From positions 12,097,016 to 12,161,015 of the forward strand of contig OU342822.1 in the NCBI GenBank assembly GCA_910591455.2: DNA of 64,000 nt, written 5' to 3'. Made by a program: the position numbers and the translations under genes. This stretch comes from Pholis gunnellus (Eukaryota > Chordata > Actinopteri > Perciformes > Pholidae). Under the pieces are notes generated by a model. The model had not been told where the DNA came from, searched no databases, and saw only the letters and a list, made by a program, of their open reading frames with translations. This document shows, piece by piece, positions 1 to 14,795 of the stretch; position 1 is the stretch's first letter; each line of letters begins with the position of its first letter.

Positions 1-1926
1 TATAAGCACCTGCCAGACATTAGATACACAACATTGTTAAATTGGAATTTAAAGTTATTTTATTCTGAATTGCTTACATGGTGTACTACCATCCATCATT
101 AATTCATCCACGTGGTTGGCGTGAATGAACACTGGAAAAACATGTTGACTGTTGGCTCTCTCTCATTGCGCCCAACTTACCAACTGTATCCTTACTTTTT
201 AGGAATCAGAACAAACTAACAGTTTTGATTTTTGCATTCTAAATATGTAGCAGCGTTACAAGTTATCAGTTTTATATCCAACCCTGGAGCAAGACGACAA
301 ACACAGTCTCGCTTTGTTTGTGCAGAAAGGTGAACAAGGAGAGCTCTGTTCTGGCAGCCGGAACATCAACAAGAGAGCAGTTGATAGAAATCTATCAACC
401 TGAAGACAAACAAATATTAAATTTAAAAAAAGGGCCGCGGTTTGATAAAAAGGAGGTCTGGTGACCCCCCTCTCCCCCCAGCTTGTGTCATATGATGTTT
501 AGAGGAGTGTGTGTACGCAAGTGAGCTTCATATTAGTAACCCTAACCTTTTAATCGGGGCTAGTCCTGAGGTCACTAATGCCTCTGAGCACACCAAGACA
601 CTGTTCCTCAAACACAAAGAAAAACACACACACACACACACACACACACAGATACACACAGTGAGATGGTAAACAAGGAGTGGAGTGACGCTGCCATGCT
701 CTCAGCTTTAATAAGTAGCACAAATCTCTGGCCTTAACCCTGCTTTTTAAAACACACTCTAGACACACATTCGATGCAGACTGTAGCAGGCACTGTTCAA
801 ACATACCTGCATACTATGATATCTGCAGTACCGTCGACCTCGGGCAGCCCTGGGAACTGCGGTCAAAGGACCGTAACCTTCACAGCCTGCAGCGCTCGAC
901 CCAAATGTCAGAATTTGCTGCATTTTCCGGTTTTACATAATTATGAATACTTCAGGGTTTTGGACTGCTGGACATAGAATTTTAAAAACTCCCTTTGGAC
1001 TTTCATTGGGAAGAACCTATTAAAAAAAGATGTATACTATTTTTGCAGGGTGACCAAATTTGAGAACAGTTAAATTTACTTTACAACCTTGTTTCTTTTG
1101 TTACTTACATTGTATTGCTTTTCAATTTGTTAATACAGAAGGAATACAAAACTATTATCAGCTAATACACTCATACAACTTAAAATATTTATTTTTTAGT
1201 TGTGCCCTTGTGATGTGTTTGTAAGCAGTCTGCTTTTTTTATGTAACTCAGAAAACACTGCCCTGGAGTAGAGGGATTCAATTCATTTTCACGTTATATA
1301 TCTTCTCATGTATGGTTACCCAATCTCGGTGGATGTCAACGTCTTGAAGAGCACACGCATCTCCCTGAAATCAGTAAACCCGTGGCCTCACCTGTTGACA
1401 CAATGGCTAAACTTTCACCACCAGAAAATGTACAGAACTTTTTGTACATCTAGACTGGGAACAAAAACATCTTAAGCTCCTCCTACATCCTTGGCATCTG
1501 TGATAAGAAAACAACACTCCTCCAGACACAGACCCACCTACTATAACCGTCTGGTTCGCTTTAACTGCAGGGTAATGCTGTGTAATGCACCCCCCCGCTG
1601 TCTCTGTGTCACATAGTATGTCACATATGACCAGTGGTATGTATGCTTCACCCGCGAGACAGCGCTCATGTATTTCAAAAATGAAAAACACAAGTCACTT
1701 ACAGCTGCTTGTTGATGATAAACTGGCTCTTATTTAGCATGCAGGGGCAAGGCCTGACCGCAGAAACATGTTGATGTGATTACCGGAGATAAATATGTCA
1801 ATTGTCCTCTATCACAACAAAAGCATACATGCAGTTGCTGGTCAACTTTATGGGAAGGGCTGCTGGCTCGTAAACGGGGCTGACAAAATTAGGTTAGCCT
1901 GGTTGTGATTTTCAGGGGGCTCAGCA

Positions 1927-1964
<38 letters not shown>

Positions 1965-2397
1965 AACAAACAAACATCCCGGTTTCCTAGAAGGTTCTGA
2001 ACAAGATCCAATGGAAGCTTTCCAGAGAGTACATGTAACTCCCCCTCCTCCCAAATCTCTTCCCCTCCGTTACTGCACATCGCGATCACACCCCAACCTC
2101 AATATCCCCTTCCTCCAACCGCCCCTCCTCGCTTCCTGGCTGCACATCAACAGATTCTAGAGGTGTGTCTCCTCTCAGCCAATGGCAGCCCTCTCAAGCG
2201 GGGCATCTGGGCCTATCAGAGCGGCCGGTGGGAGCCGCCGTCTCTCCTTCTGTTAATGGCAGTTGTTGTTTTGCTGCTCTCTGTGTTTTCTGCGCTCAGA
2301 GTGATGGATGGAGGGAGTAAAGAAGAGGTCAGGTCAGGCATTAATAGGCTTTGAGTGCTTGCCCACAATTAGGTGGGGGCTAATCCCAAATTCACAA

Positions 2398-2400
<3 letters not shown>

Positions 2401-2492
<92 letters not shown>
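2401..2492. repeat. (TG)46 microsatellite
   Basis: A pure TG array of 92 bases followed by cacgtgcacacg. It forms an inverted pair with the CA array at 2652-2816. Confidence 0.95.
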
Positions 2493-2493
<1 letters not shown>

Positions 2494-2649
2494 ACGTGCA
2501 CACGAGAACCTTTACAGCATTTACATGCTCTTTATCATTATCTATCTCTGGCCCTCCCTCCCTCTCCCTTCCTCAAACACACACAGACCAGACTTTGTTT
2601 CTTGCACATATACATCATTCACATCCTCTCACACACATACATCCTCTCC

Positions 2650-2821
<172 letters not shown>

Positions 2822-5800
2822 TTTACTTCTGGTCAGAGGGTGTGGAGAGCTGGCAATGGTGGAAAGACTGCTATCCGGTACAAACAGGGCACCTGTCAAA
2901 CCAGTCAACAACAGACGCAGATAATTCTGCAAGATTCCCATTTTAACATCAGCACAAAATAGAAGATGAAATTAGGAAGTTTTAGAGACTGCAGGTTTTT
3001 TTTGAGTTTTCAAACAGCACAAGAGACAGAAATAAATATGTACTACAGGTTTTATGCAGAAAGTCACAAACAATCTGTAGAAGGAAAACATTCACGATTT
3101 GTTTTTCTCACTTTTCAGTCTTCAAGTCAAATTGATTTAATGGGGTTGTGTTGCACAATCAACACCAGAGTGTTGTTTGAAAGTTCGGCAACGTCTCAAA
3201 AGAAAGATCTTGTGCAAACACGGCCCTTATCAAGAGAAGTGTAACCGCTCAGACCTCCGGCGATATCAGCGATATTAAAAAGGGCAACTGTAAACAAAGA
3301 GCATTGTCGTGTGCTGATCGCGAATCACCACATCAAATCAGGCGCAAAAAGAAGCTTGCGAGTTTGACTCGGCATGAACACCCCACTATCTGTTTTTTTC
3401 CTTCTCCCGGGTATGATGAGGGGACATGAGGACAAGGGAGTGATGACAGCGTGTTTGGACGAAAGTCTCGGCTGGATGGCCGCCTTCACACACCTGCGTT
3501 CAGAAACACGCAGAGGCACGTGGTATTTCACAGATCTTTTTTCCTTCTTCACCCAAATATAACCGAGTCCTGCTGACCCATATTCATACGATTCCATACC
3601 GAATTATTAAAGACAACTAATTAAAGCCCAACTGATGGCCACGAAGGCTAGTGCTGATATTGATTTTACCTCTTCGAATCGATTGTTTTGTTTTGACCAA
3701 CAGCACAAAACCCAAAAGATATTCAATTTACAAACAAAAGTAGCAAATTGACCCATTTGTGAAGCTGGAAGCAAAGAATAGCCCCCATTCTTACTGGGGA
3801 AATGACGACCTGCTCCATTTGATTAAAGGCAGACATTAAAAATACATGAATGCATAGACGCACCTGTGACACAGTACATGTCCAACAGACAGCAATTGGG
3901 TGTAGTGTAAACAGAACAGCGCAGATTTCACTGCAAGGCAGCGCTGCAAAGGAAAATAAGCAAAGCATCCGGACTAAGATAAGCAAGCACACAGCGGTGA
4001 CAAAGAACATGACAGATGGGCAATGCACCGAGAGAGGAACACTGTTTTTGTGTTGACATGTTTGATTACTTATGAAGTAAAATGGATGTGTAAAGTATGG
4101 GAAGAATTGGGTCATCTATACACCAACCAATCTATTTATGAAGGTTTAGCCAGACTGCAACATCAGAGGTCAGCTGCAGCATTTAATCTCAATAAATCGG
4201 AGTCTGACTGATTTTAACTACAATCTCCGACAAACGTAACAGTGACTTGCCTTTTTCAAAGGCTGGACATTGAGAAAACATGTTGTATAAGTTACCGAAC
4301 ATCACTTGTTTGCTTCCTCATCATGCCCTGAGCTGTGTAAAATTAATGACAAGGGGTCCTCATAGAGTTCCTTCCTTCCCCTCCTTCTTTCCTGACATCA
4401 CGTAACGAGAAGTGAGCACTGACACTCCCTTAAAACAAGCCAATCAACAGCAAGAGGAGCTCTTGTCCGAATACGATCATGTGGGGATCTGTTCTTTCAG
4501 CAGATATGGACTCCTTCTCTCCATTTCTGAGACTTGATGTTGGTAAAAGCTGGTATTAGCTCACAGCGTTAAAGGGGGGGATGGGAGAACTAAAATGAGC
4601 TGACTGAGTGAATCACAGGTTTGTGTATGTTTTGTGTTGGCTGGTTGCCAACCTTTAAAATGCCTGGTTTCCTAAGGGCCTCTGAGTGTTTACTGCAATA
4701 TGACTAGAAATCTACAGAGGGACAGACAAGGTGTGGCAACCTGCCAGCAAAGACTATTCAGGAACCAGATGGAGAAGTTGTTTTTGTCTCTCTCGCCATC
4801 GATCTCCCTATGGCCTAGATACTTCTGTTCTCTTAAGAGTTTAGCAAAGCTTGGCCCCTTCTGTTGTTCTACGCCTGAGCTCCCTAAAAGTCAGTGGAAA
4901 TCTGTGCTTTTCTTCTTCACATTTCCCTCTAACAAGAGCCTGGTCCTCTCACTGATGTGTGAGATATGGCTTTGTTTGGGTGAGATTCTTTTTTCGCAGC
5001 CCGACATATTTATATCTTCTTTTTGCTGTCTCTTTGCATGTTTCCCTCCACGTCATTCCTTTACTTTGTTTTCCTTTCATGCATTCTTTCAGCTATACCT
5101 CACAGTACCCGTTCATTCACCCACCTCCAGTCCAACCTCTCATTCTCTCTTGCTCAGTAAACAATGGTTTGCATTGTTTCCGTATATTTGTACTTGTTAA
5201 GATCTCTGTCTAATGCGCTTTTTGGCCTCTGAGATTATACTTAGTATTTTCAAAAAGGGGCTCATTCTTAGTTTTTAAATTACTTTTGGCTGAGACATAT
5301 AGCGCCCTGTTTTAAATGCTCTGGTGAAGGCTGATGTATCAGAACCCGAAAGACCACATAAAGGACCTAGTTACTATATCTCTATTTTGTTTGCTGGGCT
5401 TCTAAATAGACTTCCACAGGCCCTCGTAAATTAAAGAATCATCCTCATAAAATTCCATTCTGGCCATTTTCTCCGTTGTTGATCTGTTAATTTTAATCAT
5501 CTAACTAACTTATCTCAGTTCAGCTGGAAGAACCTACGAGAAATACATTTCCCTTTCCTAATGTCTATGTTCTATGTTTGTAATATCATCAAGCTGGCTA
5601 TGGCAAACATCTGGGATAATTCAAAAGGACGTGACAACCTCAGTTATTGGTGCAAACAACAAAACACCAGTATTTTCCTCCGAGGCCCATGAGTCAGAAG
5701 GGCTGAGCTTACAAGGATCACAGTTACATGATGATGTGTTCAGGGACCAGATTCCAGTTCATATCCATCCTGACTGCAAAACAAGTCTGTAAAGTATGAC

Positions 5801-5889
5801 AAAAATGCTTACATGTATTACACTGACACATTATACAAGTGTAGAGTTGTTCCATTCCAGGAGTGCTTAGTGTAAGGGATATATATATA

Positions 5890-6079
<190 letters not shown>

Positions 6080-7179
6080 AGGGTGGGTGGCTGGCCTCAA
6101 TTGGGGGTCTAATAAAGCCTTACGGGTGACAACATGATGCAACGGTATCTCTTACGACTACTGTGTTGGGACATGTAGTACCGGTGTGTGAGCATTAGAG
6201 GGTAAACAACTCTGTGCACTTGCTTTGCACCTTTGAGATAAAGTTTCCATCCTTGAACTTTAAAACCGTTGAACTGTTAAAACCAAAAAAAGGGAACAAA
6301 AGCATTTCCTCTTTGACACGTGAGACGCCAGCAACAAGCATCCGAAGTGACCAAATCAACAGAGACAGCAGCAACCACACACACACACACACACACACAA
6401 ACACCTTTGAGTTTCACTGCTAACAGAGAAGAGCCGAGTGTGAAAAACATGCAGTCATCCCCCAATTATAGATTATCATCTGTAACACAGAGGCGTATTT
6501 TTTTTATATAATTTGTGAACAAATACAATTTGCATTTCTGACAGCTTTGTCCATATTGACTTTCAGCCGTGTTTTCTGGCCACCTTGTGTATGTAAGTCG
6601 CATCGCTCTCTTCTAGCTTGGTTTTGTCTCGACCAACTCCTGAGGGAAATATCTGGATCTCTAGCTGCTTAATGCTCCACTAAATTCACCAGCTGGTCGC
6701 AAACTTTGTCTGCTGTTTGTGGCTGAGCAGGCCGAGTACAGTGGGGTGTTATGGAGAGCAGTGAGAGTGAACCAATACAGTATACAAGTTGTGGGCCAGA
6801 AAGCTAAACAATGAACTTCACTGTGAACTGTGAAGTCGAGGGGAGCTGCACATTCAGGTGATAATTCTCAGTTTATTAAGCTGTTGAATAGAAATGAGCA
6901 ATGAGCGCTTCTACTTGTTTGGTCGCCGTGCCAACAATGTCAATGTCACCCAACCACACTGTCGGATGAAAATGTATCACTAGCAGTTAATCTTGATTTG
7001 CAAAGTGTGTGGCTGGCAGGTGTGGTGGATCAATATCATCAGAGGTATTTTGCCACAGTATCTGGTTACATTTACAAAAGTAGACGCTTCGTGACAGCTG
7101 GATGCAACATACAACCATAAATAACATTAGGTGAATGTGGCAAATAAAGCTACATTTTCATTTTCATTTTTATTGTTGT

Positions 7180-7497
7180 TGTTGCAGCAGCAGCAGGTTC
7201 AATTCCTGGCCTAGACGGGCCTTTTGTGTGGAGTTTTTATGTTCTCTCCGTGGCAGCGTGGGTTCTTTCTGGGTTTTCCGGCTTCCTCCATCAGCCCAAA
7301 GACATGCATCTTAGGTTAATTAATCACTCTTAATGTTCCGTAGGTGTGGATGTGCGCGTGAATGGTTGTCTGTCTCTATATGTCAGCCCTGCCATAGTCT
7401 GGGGACCTGTCCAGGCTGTACCCTGCCTTTGCCCAATGTCAGCCCCCCCCCCCCCCCCACGACCCTGAACAGGATAAGCTGTGAAAGAAAATGGAGT
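7180..7497 (+). repeat. Teleost tRNA-derived SINE, degraded
   Basis: A familiar fish SINE pattern: a B-box-like ggttcaattcc at about 7196, gtggagtttttatgttctct, the conserved ggcttcctcc...aaagacatgca block at about 7280-7309, gaatggttgtctgtctctat at about 7360-7379, and the tail agtctggggacctgtccagg ... gaccctgaacaggataag, ending at gaaaatgga. The 5' tRNA A-box end is missing, and a C-run (about 7442-7458) interrupts the tail. The family is recognised from memory; I do not assign a registry name. Confidence 0.7.
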
Positions 7498-9211
7498 AGT
7501 AACAGTGTGTGTTACTGTGTTTAGAACAATGCAGCAGGACAATAATCCTGAAAACACGACATTTACTTTGGACAGGGTGCTGCTTGTGTGACAAGCTGTC
7601 CCTTTATACGTGTGTAAAAGGATTTCTTGTGTTTGTGTTTGCAAATGTGCTTCAGTCAAAATCGCACCTTGAGGGACAAATAAAGAAGTCTGCATTGAAC
7701 GGACTTGAAGTCAAAGCAAACAAGGAGTTTTTCTGACTTCAATCAAGACCTTGCTAGTATTTAAGTGTACATTCATTTGTCTACTTACTTTATTTATCCT
7801 GAAATAGGGAACTATGTAGTACAAGTGTTACGAGTCTTACATTGCTCACTCCATGTTAATATAAATACATTAAAATGGAAGCCAAGAGTTGGCAAATAAA
7901 CCTCATGATTACCATTTAACTTCACTGTATATGTGCGTTTGTAATAAGACACCAATTAACATGAAGTGAAGTCATATTTAGGGCAGACACACTGGCCATT
8001 GTGAAGGAGTGTGTTTTCCTAGCCCAAGTAATCACTGTGAAGTACTTTTTACTAACACTGCATGTCAATCACACACGCTGACTGACACTCTCTCCCTCCT
8101 TGTCTTTCACCACACACAGACTCTCACACACACACACACACACATACACACACACACACACACTTCGACCTGGTTTTGGAGGAAAAGAGCTGAGGTCAGA
8201 GGTGAACGACTGTGGGAACACGGAGGTCCCGTAGCGTGAAACTGTCACCGTCCTGACAAACTGGCCTGTAACATAAACAAGCACACATACATAAGCTCGA
8301 GACAATACCCCCGTGAACAGAGCACAATACCAGTCCACCACTCCACACTGGGCCTGAAACAATACCACACACGCTGAAACAACATCATAGCCGGGCCTAA
8401 GCCAACACGACACTGGGTAAACTGAAGCGGCACCATTTGGTGAGCAGCACCACACAATGCCTGCAATGGGAAACAATCCATCAGGTGCTGACCACAGCTA
8501 AGCTCATGTCTCAAAGTGTCGGGTCTTTGCAAGATTGAATGAGGTGCACAGAGGTGAACAAGAGCTTGCGAGCATTGTGTGTGTGTCATGCTGCATGTTT
8601 AATGTTTTCTCTCAAGACTAAGTACAGTTAGGGGACTTTCAACTTGTATGTATTATTGCCCCATTATTTCTGACACTCACACTATATAAAATGTCAAAAC
8701 AATGAAAAATGTTGATCCAGATCCAGACCTCAAGGTGAGGCCTTCAAATTGCATTTTTGTCAAATCTGTGCTCCAAAACCAAAAGAAATTCTGTTTTCAA
8801 TGATATACAACAGAGAAAAGGAGCTTGGAACCAGTAAATGTTTGCATGATAAATGACTTAAACACTCAAACCTAGCACACAGAGTGTTATTCAGTAGCAC
8901 TTTCTGCTCAAGTCAAAAGCAGCAACATTAAGTTAAATCGATTAAGAATCACAGTTTTCCACCTGGATTCAGATTGAACAAAATTTGAGTTCCTGTAACA
9001 GAACTGGAGCGAGTGTCTAGTATTTAGCTTGTGTACTCCAGCTGGCTAAGCTTGGTGTTGAGCCTGTGTGGTTTGTATCCTAATAGGGGCTACCTCAGAC
9101 TGAAGTCTGGACCGCAGCCACTGGGCTATTCATGCTTTGTGACCTGATCCGCAGATGCCTCTGAAGGCTGCATGCTCACGGCTATAAATCTCTCAAGACC
9201 TGTAAACACAC

Positions 9212-9212
<1 letters not shown>

Positions 9213-9271
<59 letters not shown>
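9213..9271. repeat. (CA)n microsatellite
   Basis: About 59 bases of CA repeat; a second short CA run follows at about 9296-9312. Confidence 0.9.
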
Positions 9272-9272
<1 letters not shown>

Positions 9273-11499
9273 GAAAAAGACAAACACACAAACCCACACA
9301 CACACACACACATACTGGATGAATGCCCAGTGACCAGGGCAAAAGGAAAAAATGAAAATCATTTGCAGCATTGCATGTATTTAAACCAGCGCATGGAAAA
9401 TTCCCATCCAGCAACTTGAGAGGAGAGCAGAAGCAGACCACAGACTAGTACAGAGCGCCCTCCTGTGTCCACACAGCTGAACTGCAGCAGCTTCAGTCCC
9501 TCGATGCGCCGTGTGAATGATGAAACCACTCAATGGGCGATTCTTTTTCATCAAGTAAAAAGCCAAGCATTAAGAGGGTGGAAGATAAAAGGCATATATT
9601 GATTTTTTTTTTTCAAATACTGCCTCCACTGGATGATAACCTTCATCCTTCATTTATGAATTCGATCAAATTAATCCTGAACAGATGATAGATGAAAGTG
9701 TTCGAGACCAGGAGCCGAGTGCATGAGGCCAGGAGCAGAGTGGTCAGCCAGCCGCTACTATAGGAAGATGTATTTAGTGGGATTGTATGAGTGTGTGTGC
9801 TTGTGTGTCCCTGTTTGAATACTCCCTCAGGATATCCAAAAGCCTACAGCAGGGTATAGCTTTGGTTTCAGAAGTAAGGGGGACACAATTAAGTCAGAGC
9901 ACAGAAAAAGATATTTATGTGTGTATATATATATATATATATATGTGTTGAAGAAATATGTCTAGTTTAATTGATACTTCACAATAAATAATGTTGTATT
10001 TGAATATTAACTACAAAGAGCGATGGCCTTAGCTGCGGTCTTTGATTGTTATTTTAAGGAAGAAGTGGAGGCACTTTTTCATGTCTTGGTAGAGCCTTTA
10101 GTCAACCTTTCAGGCTGCAACAACCTCCATCAATAAAGTAAGGCGGACTATACGTAGCCTGAAGATCACAAAATACCTCTGCTGCTCCTTATGACCAGGG
10201 AATACTTGAAAAAAAACTGGTTCATATGACGTATCGGCAAAACTGTTAAAAGCCTTTCTGAACGGCCACAGTCGAAGCGGAGGGAAAAATCAGCTTTCAT
10301 AGAGAGGGGCAAGACGTGCTATTGTCTATATAGACACAGCGCTGCACCCGTGTGGAAACACACTAAAAAAAGAGAGAGCTTGGGCATGAAGTTCAAAACC
10401 AGCTTTCCGTTTCACCTCCACACATTCCCGGGTCACAAAGGTGTGGGAATGGAAACTACGCTTTTTGAAATATACACGTTCCTGGAAATATTGAATGAGA
10501 CAGAAGGCCTTTTTTCACGAGAGACATTTGGACTTGTCATAAAAAGGAAAAGCTGTTGATTGATTTTATTATTTACACCTTTGCTTTTACTGCAACTTGT
10601 CAAAATGTCTGCCTTGAAAAGAGGTCTATTGCTACAGGATAATGTAATGCGGTCACAAGATTAAAGGGTCAATATACATTACCTTTCTCATCGCAGACAT
10701 TTTGACTTGTCAAAGCACAGGTGTAATTAATAACACAATGATGGCTCCATTCCATTAGTAAAAAACTAATCCTTATCTTTATCCTTATCCTTGTGACAGT
10801 TACAAAAGCTTCAGTTTCTGCAGGCAACATTAAACCAACAGAAAGGAGAGGTGAACACAATCTTGTGACCGACATGCTGAGAAAATTAATAAAAAAAGAG
10901 GAGCTAATGGAGCAGCAGGAGGCATTACTTTATAAATAATTTGTACATTTTAATTCCATATGCACGTTATAAATATCCCATTATGGCAATGAGAGAGTGA
11001 GACTTGTTTCTTCAACAGCACCATGTGATCACTTGATTCTTGAATCTCCTGATAAACCTGCTCTACCCGGGTTTGAAACATTACATGCAGAGCAGCAGAA
11101 CATGTCCCATTATTTCTGTCACACACTGAACCTACAGCTCTGTTATGTGACTTGTCTTTGTGCGTTTGTCTCCTTCAAAGAGTTTGTTATCCCCCCCTCC
11201 TGCTGCAGCACTTTGTTACTGTTGTCCTCCGCCTTGCCTCCACCTCCTCCTCCTCCCACAGTCTCAGGGTGTGTGGGTGAGACAAGCTGAGCCTTGTGTC
11301 TGTATGCTTCTATGATGTATGAAGATAATGTATGCTTGATCAGACGGGAGACGACTGCAAGCCACGGTGGAATGCAAGGATCCGGGCTCGGCTGACAAAG
11401 TGACCTGATTATCAACTTATTATGAGGGAAATTATCATCTTTCATTTAGGGACATTTAAATCCATTACTCGTGGAGTTCGGTTCTGGACCAGAAAGAAA

Positions 11500-11527
11500 T
11501 TATTATTATTATTATTATTATTATTAT
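11500..11527. repeat. (TTA)n trinucleotide repeat
   Basis: About nine ATT/TTA units in SESN1 intronic DNA. Confidence 0.9.
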
Positions 11528-12106
11528 AGAAATGATTCAGGCTCCGGAGACTTGTCGTTGCTGACTGAATGCAGAGATTGTGTTTGTTCCACCTCTCTTG
11601 GGCCTACATGATCTATTCAACCTTCAGTGCGTCGACATCATGTTTTGCAACATTTCCACTTTAATTCTTTCCCACTATTACATCTCCCTAACACTCAATT
11701 CTCAAATAGCACTGCCAGAAATAATCACAGACAAGCCAGCACCCCCCACCCCCAAGTAACGGTGTCAAGCCACCCACCCTATCACTGCACACGGTGCGAC
11801 TGGTACCATGACGACTGCTTTGGTTCTGCAAAAGCCCATAGCTAACATGAGCCCATCCCTCCCTCAGTGCCCGGGCAATACATGTTTTAGTGGAACAAAT
11901 GAAGAATTAAAATTAAAATTTTTCTTGGATTTTTATGCATGTGTAATAATGGCTAAAAATTGTGAAGAAATGTGCTTTTTTCCAAACATGTATTCAGGCT
12001 TACAACAGGATTGACAGTGACCTAGTTGCACACTTCCCACATTCCCCCTCCTCACTAGTCTTCCCAAGTCTACAGCCGGGAGCATGCTGCACTGGCTGGA
12101 AGGTGT

Positions 12107-12159
12107 GGGGGGGGGGGGGGGTGGGGGGGGGGGGGTGGGTGGGGGGTGGGGGTGGGGGT
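12107..12159 (+). repeat. G-run cluster, potential G-quadruplex
   Basis: Dense runs of three or more G separated by single T or GT across about 53 bases, satisfying the usual G-quadruplex spacing rule on the plus strand. Confidence 0.8.
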
Positions 12160-12454
12160 CTGTGTTGTAGGATCAAAGTGGGGGCTTGTGTGTTCGTCTG
12201 CTTTCCTAGCGTGTTAGAAATGCTCTCTAATATCTCGGCAAAACAGGCATTTGGTGCTATTGTATAAATCCTCAGATTCTTGCACAGTTTATTTTCCTGT
12301 GCAGTGAACTTGACATACTTAATAAATGCAATCTATTATAAATTCATGAAATATTGGTGATTATTAAGACTTCCACTCACTGCGTGTTTTATTCAAAGAC
12401 ACGTGGCAAAAGTATAAAACCCACACAATTTAAATTTGATGATGAAGTGAATTG

Positions 12455-12700
12455 TACTAGGGCTGTAACTAAAAGTTATTACGAACTAACTGTAAATAAT
12501 AGTTTCATTATCACTTTCTTCGTTAATCAACCAATCCACTGGTCTATAAAATGTCCCAACAGACTTCCCAAGAATCCAGGATTGAAATGTCTTCAAGTGT
12601 CGCGTTTTGTGCGGCCACCTATTACAAACCCAAGAAGAAGGAGAAACAGCAGAAATTATCAATTGTCAGAACTGTCGTTGATTTATTTTCTGTTTACTGA
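12455..12700. repeat. Decayed hAT-MITE-like interspersed repeat
   Basis: It begins ctagggctgtaactaaaag, and contains ggtctataaaatgtccca and gaaatgtcttcaagtgtc. These words are typical of a very common teleost repeat whose copies start 'CTAGGGCTGCAACTAACG'. The copy is clearly degraded. Assigned from memory. Confidence 0.5.
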
Positions 12701-13019
12701 ATTATATCCTCAAGCCTAAAATGCACCAAAACTTTGAAAAGCAACAGAAAATAAGCTAAAATGCATTAAATAAAAAGAGCTACAACATTGTGCAGCTATC
12801 ATAGCCAGTATCAGCATCATCGGGGCCGAAAACAATCATATGATAAGAGAAAAAAGCCTTAAGTGGTCACAATATGATTGCACCATAAAGCTCCTATCAA
12901 CACTGTCCCATCACTCTGCCCAGCTGGCTGGCAGCTGTAAATCCACAGCTTTATTTGACTCTATCACATCCTCCATATCCATGGAGGATGTACAGTTACT
13001 GTGCCAAAGGTCACTGCCT

Positions 13020-13046
13020 CCTGCTGCTGCTGCTGCTGCTGCTGCT
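13020..13046. repeat. (CTG)n trinucleotide repeat
   Basis: About eight to nine CTG units in intronic DNA. The polyleucine or polyalanine frames that it opens have no other support. Confidence 0.85.
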
Positions 13047-13208
13047 TTCTCTCCCCCCTCAACATGCAGTTTGTCTGACCTGGTTCGAGCAGAGATGGCC
13101 CATAATCCAGCAGATCTGTCCAGACCATAAGGCTCTATCTCTCTCCGTGGGTCCTCCTCACTCTATTTACAGAGTAAGCAGAGGTAGCCCGGAGAGGACC
13201 GGAGGCAT

Positions 13209-13243
<35 letters not shown>

Positions 13244-14795
13244 GACACGTACAGTACACTCAAAACACAAAGGCAAATATACATAACACACACACACGTT
13301 CGTGCACAAAAAGCATATGCAAAAGAGAGAACTTGTGACAGTGAGCACAAACGTTACCAACTCTGAACTAATGTTACCGAGAGGACTTTGACTCTGCCCT
13401 CTCTGAAAAGCACTGTTGCATCTGTCCACACTCCCGTCTGTCAAGGTTGAAAAGTGAAGTTTGTTTATATAGCCTCGCCACCTTTGAGACAGGTTCATAC
13501 AGACAAGCTTTCCGAGACCAAACCAAATCTACAAATCGATCACGAATGAATACGGAACAATGCAACAACGGGTCAACCCACTGCACACAAGCAACCACGC
13601 AACACCTCAAACCAAATCAGCGAAGGGAGGAAAACATAAAAACGGATGAAACACTTTGGGGACAATTCAAATGAGGACTTTATGACATGTTTTTTGTCTT
13701 GACAAACTGATTTAACGACAGCGCACACCCTTTACAGCCTGTATGACAGTGACCTTATGCACCTGCCTTGAATGAATCAATTGTGAAAAAGCAACGTGAT
13801 CAATATCTGATGTAATCTCCGAGGGCCTGGAGACCCTCCCAAGCTTTCCATGTAGAGCAACAAATATGCTCTACGGTATTCTGGGAGGCCAGATCCAGGA
13901 AACCATTTCACTTAATTAATCACACTTAAGTGTTTATTACAGGGGCTGCTGAGTCAGCCTAAATCCTTAGTAGCAAAAGAAAGTCAGACCTAAAATGGAC
14001 TGGACTGCATATGAATTCAGAACTGCACTGACTCAAATTCAAAGAGACACTAATTCCATGTGGTATTTACTGTACATTCTTTACTACATCTTTTCATCTC
14101 TGGAGGCTGGAGATGAGGACAAAGTCTCTGAAATCTGAGCAGCACCAGCCTGAAAAGGTTGATCTTTTGAGAGTAGCTCTTAATTCAAGTTAGTGTAGAG
14201 GGCTAACTCAATGGAGTAATTACATAACACAAAGAAACCCCTCTCTGTCTCTGTCAAGCCGCCCAAGACTGGGCTCCTTTCATCCAGCGAGGCGACATGG
14301 TGGCCGGAGAGAGAAAGGGACGATGGAGTCTGCCCACTCCTTTCATACACTCAGAACAAACACTATTGTCTCTCTTGGTTTGTGCATATATGCATTAGAT
14401 AAATATGCATTAGATAAATTAAGCTCAGTGACGTCAAGCCCCACGATGACCCCCTTCGGTGTATGTTGACCGTGTCGCAGGATTGCAAAGGTAAGTGATT
14501 TTGAATGACCCCGGCATACCCTGACACAAGGACGGCTCCTCCCCACGCACATGGAACCCTATTTCCAGCCGTGGCCCCGTAACCCTTGACCTCAGAAATA
14601 TTGGGGCAACATGACACAGCAAATGTTCAAGCCCATTCCTTTAACTGTGAACAGCTTGACCTGCATATTCACAGGGAGGCTTGAAAAGCGAGCAAAGACT
14701 CAGATTACATAAAAAAGGCAGATGAGGTGACTGCTAGGACCAGAGAAGGTTAGATGATATATCAACACCAGTGCATATCAACACACTTGTCTTAA

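Noticed and set aside
7196..7206. tRNA-like B box suggesting a tRNA gene
   Set aside because: It belongs to a SINE body. There is no A box or cloverleaf at the right distance.
8069..8589. Overlapping minus-strand frames of 114-135 codons
   Set aside because: They lie in presumed SESN1 intron, partly in CA repeat, and show no domain or splice support.
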